From Thermoleophilia bacterium (GTDB lineage Bacteria > Actinomycetota > Thermoleophilia > Gaiellales > SKUG01), in the NCBI GenBank assembly GCA_025964465.1, contig JAOPYS010000302.1, forward strand, positions 1 through 5,178: 5,178 nt of DNA, in the 5' to 3' direction. Below are positions 4,331-5,178 of the stretch, one piece after another. The notes beneath the pieces are model-generated. The model did no database searches and had not been told where the DNA came from. It saw nothing but the letters and a program-made list of their open reading frames with translations. Position numbers and translations under genes: made by a program. Numbering within the stretch: position 1 is the first letter of the stretch; every line of letters begins with the position of its first letter.

Positions 4331-5178
4331 ATGCCTTCCCTCCCGCGTCGCCTCTCGATCATTCCCGTCGTGCTCGCGGCAGCGCTCGTCGCGCTCGTCG
4401 CCGCGTCGCCCTCCTCCGGCGCGGACCGCGCGACGACGGCACCGGCCTTCCGGTTCGCTCCGCTGCCGGGGCTGCACTTCACCTCGCCGGTCTGGACCGG
4501 CGGCGCCGGTGACGGCACCTCGGCGCTCTACGTGGTCGAGCAGGGCGGCGTGGTGTGGAAGGTCGTCGGGCGCACGAGGACCAGGTTCCTGGACCTGACG
4601 CGCGTCTCCTCCCACGACGGCGAACAGGGCGTGCTGTCGATCGCGTTCGCCACGGACTTCCGCACGAGCGGGCGGATGTACGCCTACTTCACGCGCCGCG
4701 ACGGCAACGGGCAGGTGCGCCAGTTCACCGTCAGGCGCGGGGCCGTCGTGCCCGGCAGCGGGCGCGACATCATCACGGTGGTGCTGACCAACCCGGCGGC
4801 CGCCAACCACAACGGCGGCAACCTGTGGGCGCGGCCCGGCGGGCTGCTGTTCCTGTCGACGGGCGACGGTGGCGGCGGCGGTGACCCGGCCGGCAACTCG
4901 CAGCGCCTCGACCGGCTCGCCGGCAAGCTGCTGCGCATCGCGCCCAAGGTCGGCGGCGGGTACGCCGTCCCGCGCAGCAACCCCTTCGTTGGGCGGCGCG
5001 GCGCGCGCGCGGAGATCTTCGCGCTCGGGCTGCGCAACCCGTTCCGCTACTCGATCGACGCGCCGACCGGTGACATCTGGATCGGTGACGTGGGCCAGGA
5101 CACGCGCGAGGAGATCGACCGCCTGCCGGGCGGGCGGCCCGCGGGCGCCAACTTCGGGTGGCGACGCATGGAGGGCAC
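4331..5178 (+). CDS. Exported PQQ-dependent sugar (aldose/glucose) dehydrogenase, 3' end outside window
   Basis: The frame is open from ATG 4331 to the right edge (282 full codons, no stop). Residues 1-31 form a signal peptide: basic start (MPSLPRRLS), hydrophobic core (IIPVVLAAALVALVAA), then SPSSGA, so the mature enzyme is outside the membrane. The rest is the six-bladed beta-propeller of the soluble glucose/aldose dehydrogenase family, which oxidises sugars to lactones with PQQ. Visible motifs in order: YVVEQGGVVWKV (67-78), HDGEQGVLSIAF (95-106), NHNGGNLW (159-166, with H160 the expected catalytic base), LFLSTGDGG (173-181), GLRNPFRYSID (233-243, with R235 the expected PQQ-contacting Arg), IGDVGQDTREEID (251-263) and GANFGWRRMEG (272-282). 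Family members usually run 350-450 residues or more, so roughly a third is missing. No ribosome site is seen; in-frame ATG 4319 would add MVRS. Whether PQQ is made by this organism cannot be judged here. Confidence 0.93.
   Translation, partial: MPSLPRRLSIIPVVLAAALVALVAASPSSGADRATTAPAFRFAPLPGLHFTSPVWTGGAGDGTSALYVVEQGGVVWKVVGRTRTRFLDLTRVSSHDGEQGVLSIAFATDFRTSGRMYAYFTRRDGNGQVRQFTVRRGAVVPGSGRDIITVVLTNPAAANHNGGNLWARPGGLLFLSTGDGGGGGDPAGNSQRLDRLAGKLLRIAPKVGGGYAVPRSNPFVGRRGARAEIFALGLRNPFRYSIDAPTGDIWIGDVGQDTREEIDRLPGGRPAGANFGWRRMEG

Noticed and set aside
3745..4512. Plus-strand open frame (255 codons) opposite the FrnE-like gene
   Set aside because: Antisense to a gene with clear CPWC, TAHRLL and cis-Pro motifs; no domain of its own.
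4294..4518. N-terminal extension of the FrnE-like gene to ATG 4518
   Set aside because: The 75 extra residues are low complexity, lie antisense to the dehydrogenase signal peptide, and precede a well-supported internal start with GGGAG.
4007..4810. Minus-strand open frame (267 codons) across the dehydrogenase start
   Set aside because: It overlaps both the FrnE-like gene in another frame and the clear signal peptide and propeller motifs of the dehydrogenase; composition is that of a shadow frame.

Overview
The window is very GC-rich DNA with strong G/C preference at third codon positions, tightly packed genes, and several starts that lack a Shine-Dalgarno sequence. Together with the gene families (ECF-type sigma factor followed by a one-pass membrane partner, FrnE-like DsbA protein, exported PQQ-type sugar dehydrogenase) this suggests a high-GC actinobacterium, perhaps of the Thermoleophilia/Solirubrobacterales type. 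That placement is an inference; there is no rRNA or marker gene to fix it. I see no tRNA, rRNA, CRISPR array, insertion sequence or phage gene.

Left block, bases 1-3007, all on the minus strand and transcribed right to left: a 216-aa five-pass membrane protein (3007-2357), a 110-aa three-pass membrane protein (2308-1976), a 287-aa membrane protein with a soluble beta-rich domain ending in an HGWSEVHP signature (1979-1116), an ECF-like sigma factor (1065-529) and, overlapping its stop codon, a one-pass membrane protein that looks like the sigma factor's regulatory partner (532 to beyond base 1). Gaps are 48 and 50 bp and two junctions are 4-bp GTGA overlaps, so these five genes probably form one operon. 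The obvious hypothesis is an envelope- or surface-associated signalling cassette: three membrane proteins of unknown function made together with a sigma factor and its membrane-bound controller.

Middle, bases 3008-3137: a 130-bp divergent intergenic region with a 12-bp perfect palindrome, three copies of GGTTC, and a possible SigF/SigB-type promoter reading right. It feeds a 155-aa four-pass membrane protein resembling the DUF2269 family (3138-3605).

Right block: a FrnE-like DsbA-family thiol oxidoreductase on the minus strand (4293-3592), whose 3' end overlaps the end of the DUF2269-like gene by 14 bp. Divergent from it is the start of an exported PQQ-dependent sugar dehydrogenase (4331 to beyond the right edge), which keeps the catalytic His and Arg motifs of the soluble glucose/aldose dehydrogenase family. 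Two genes run off the ends of the window (1-532 minus and 4331-5178 plus); neither has a stop codon inside it.
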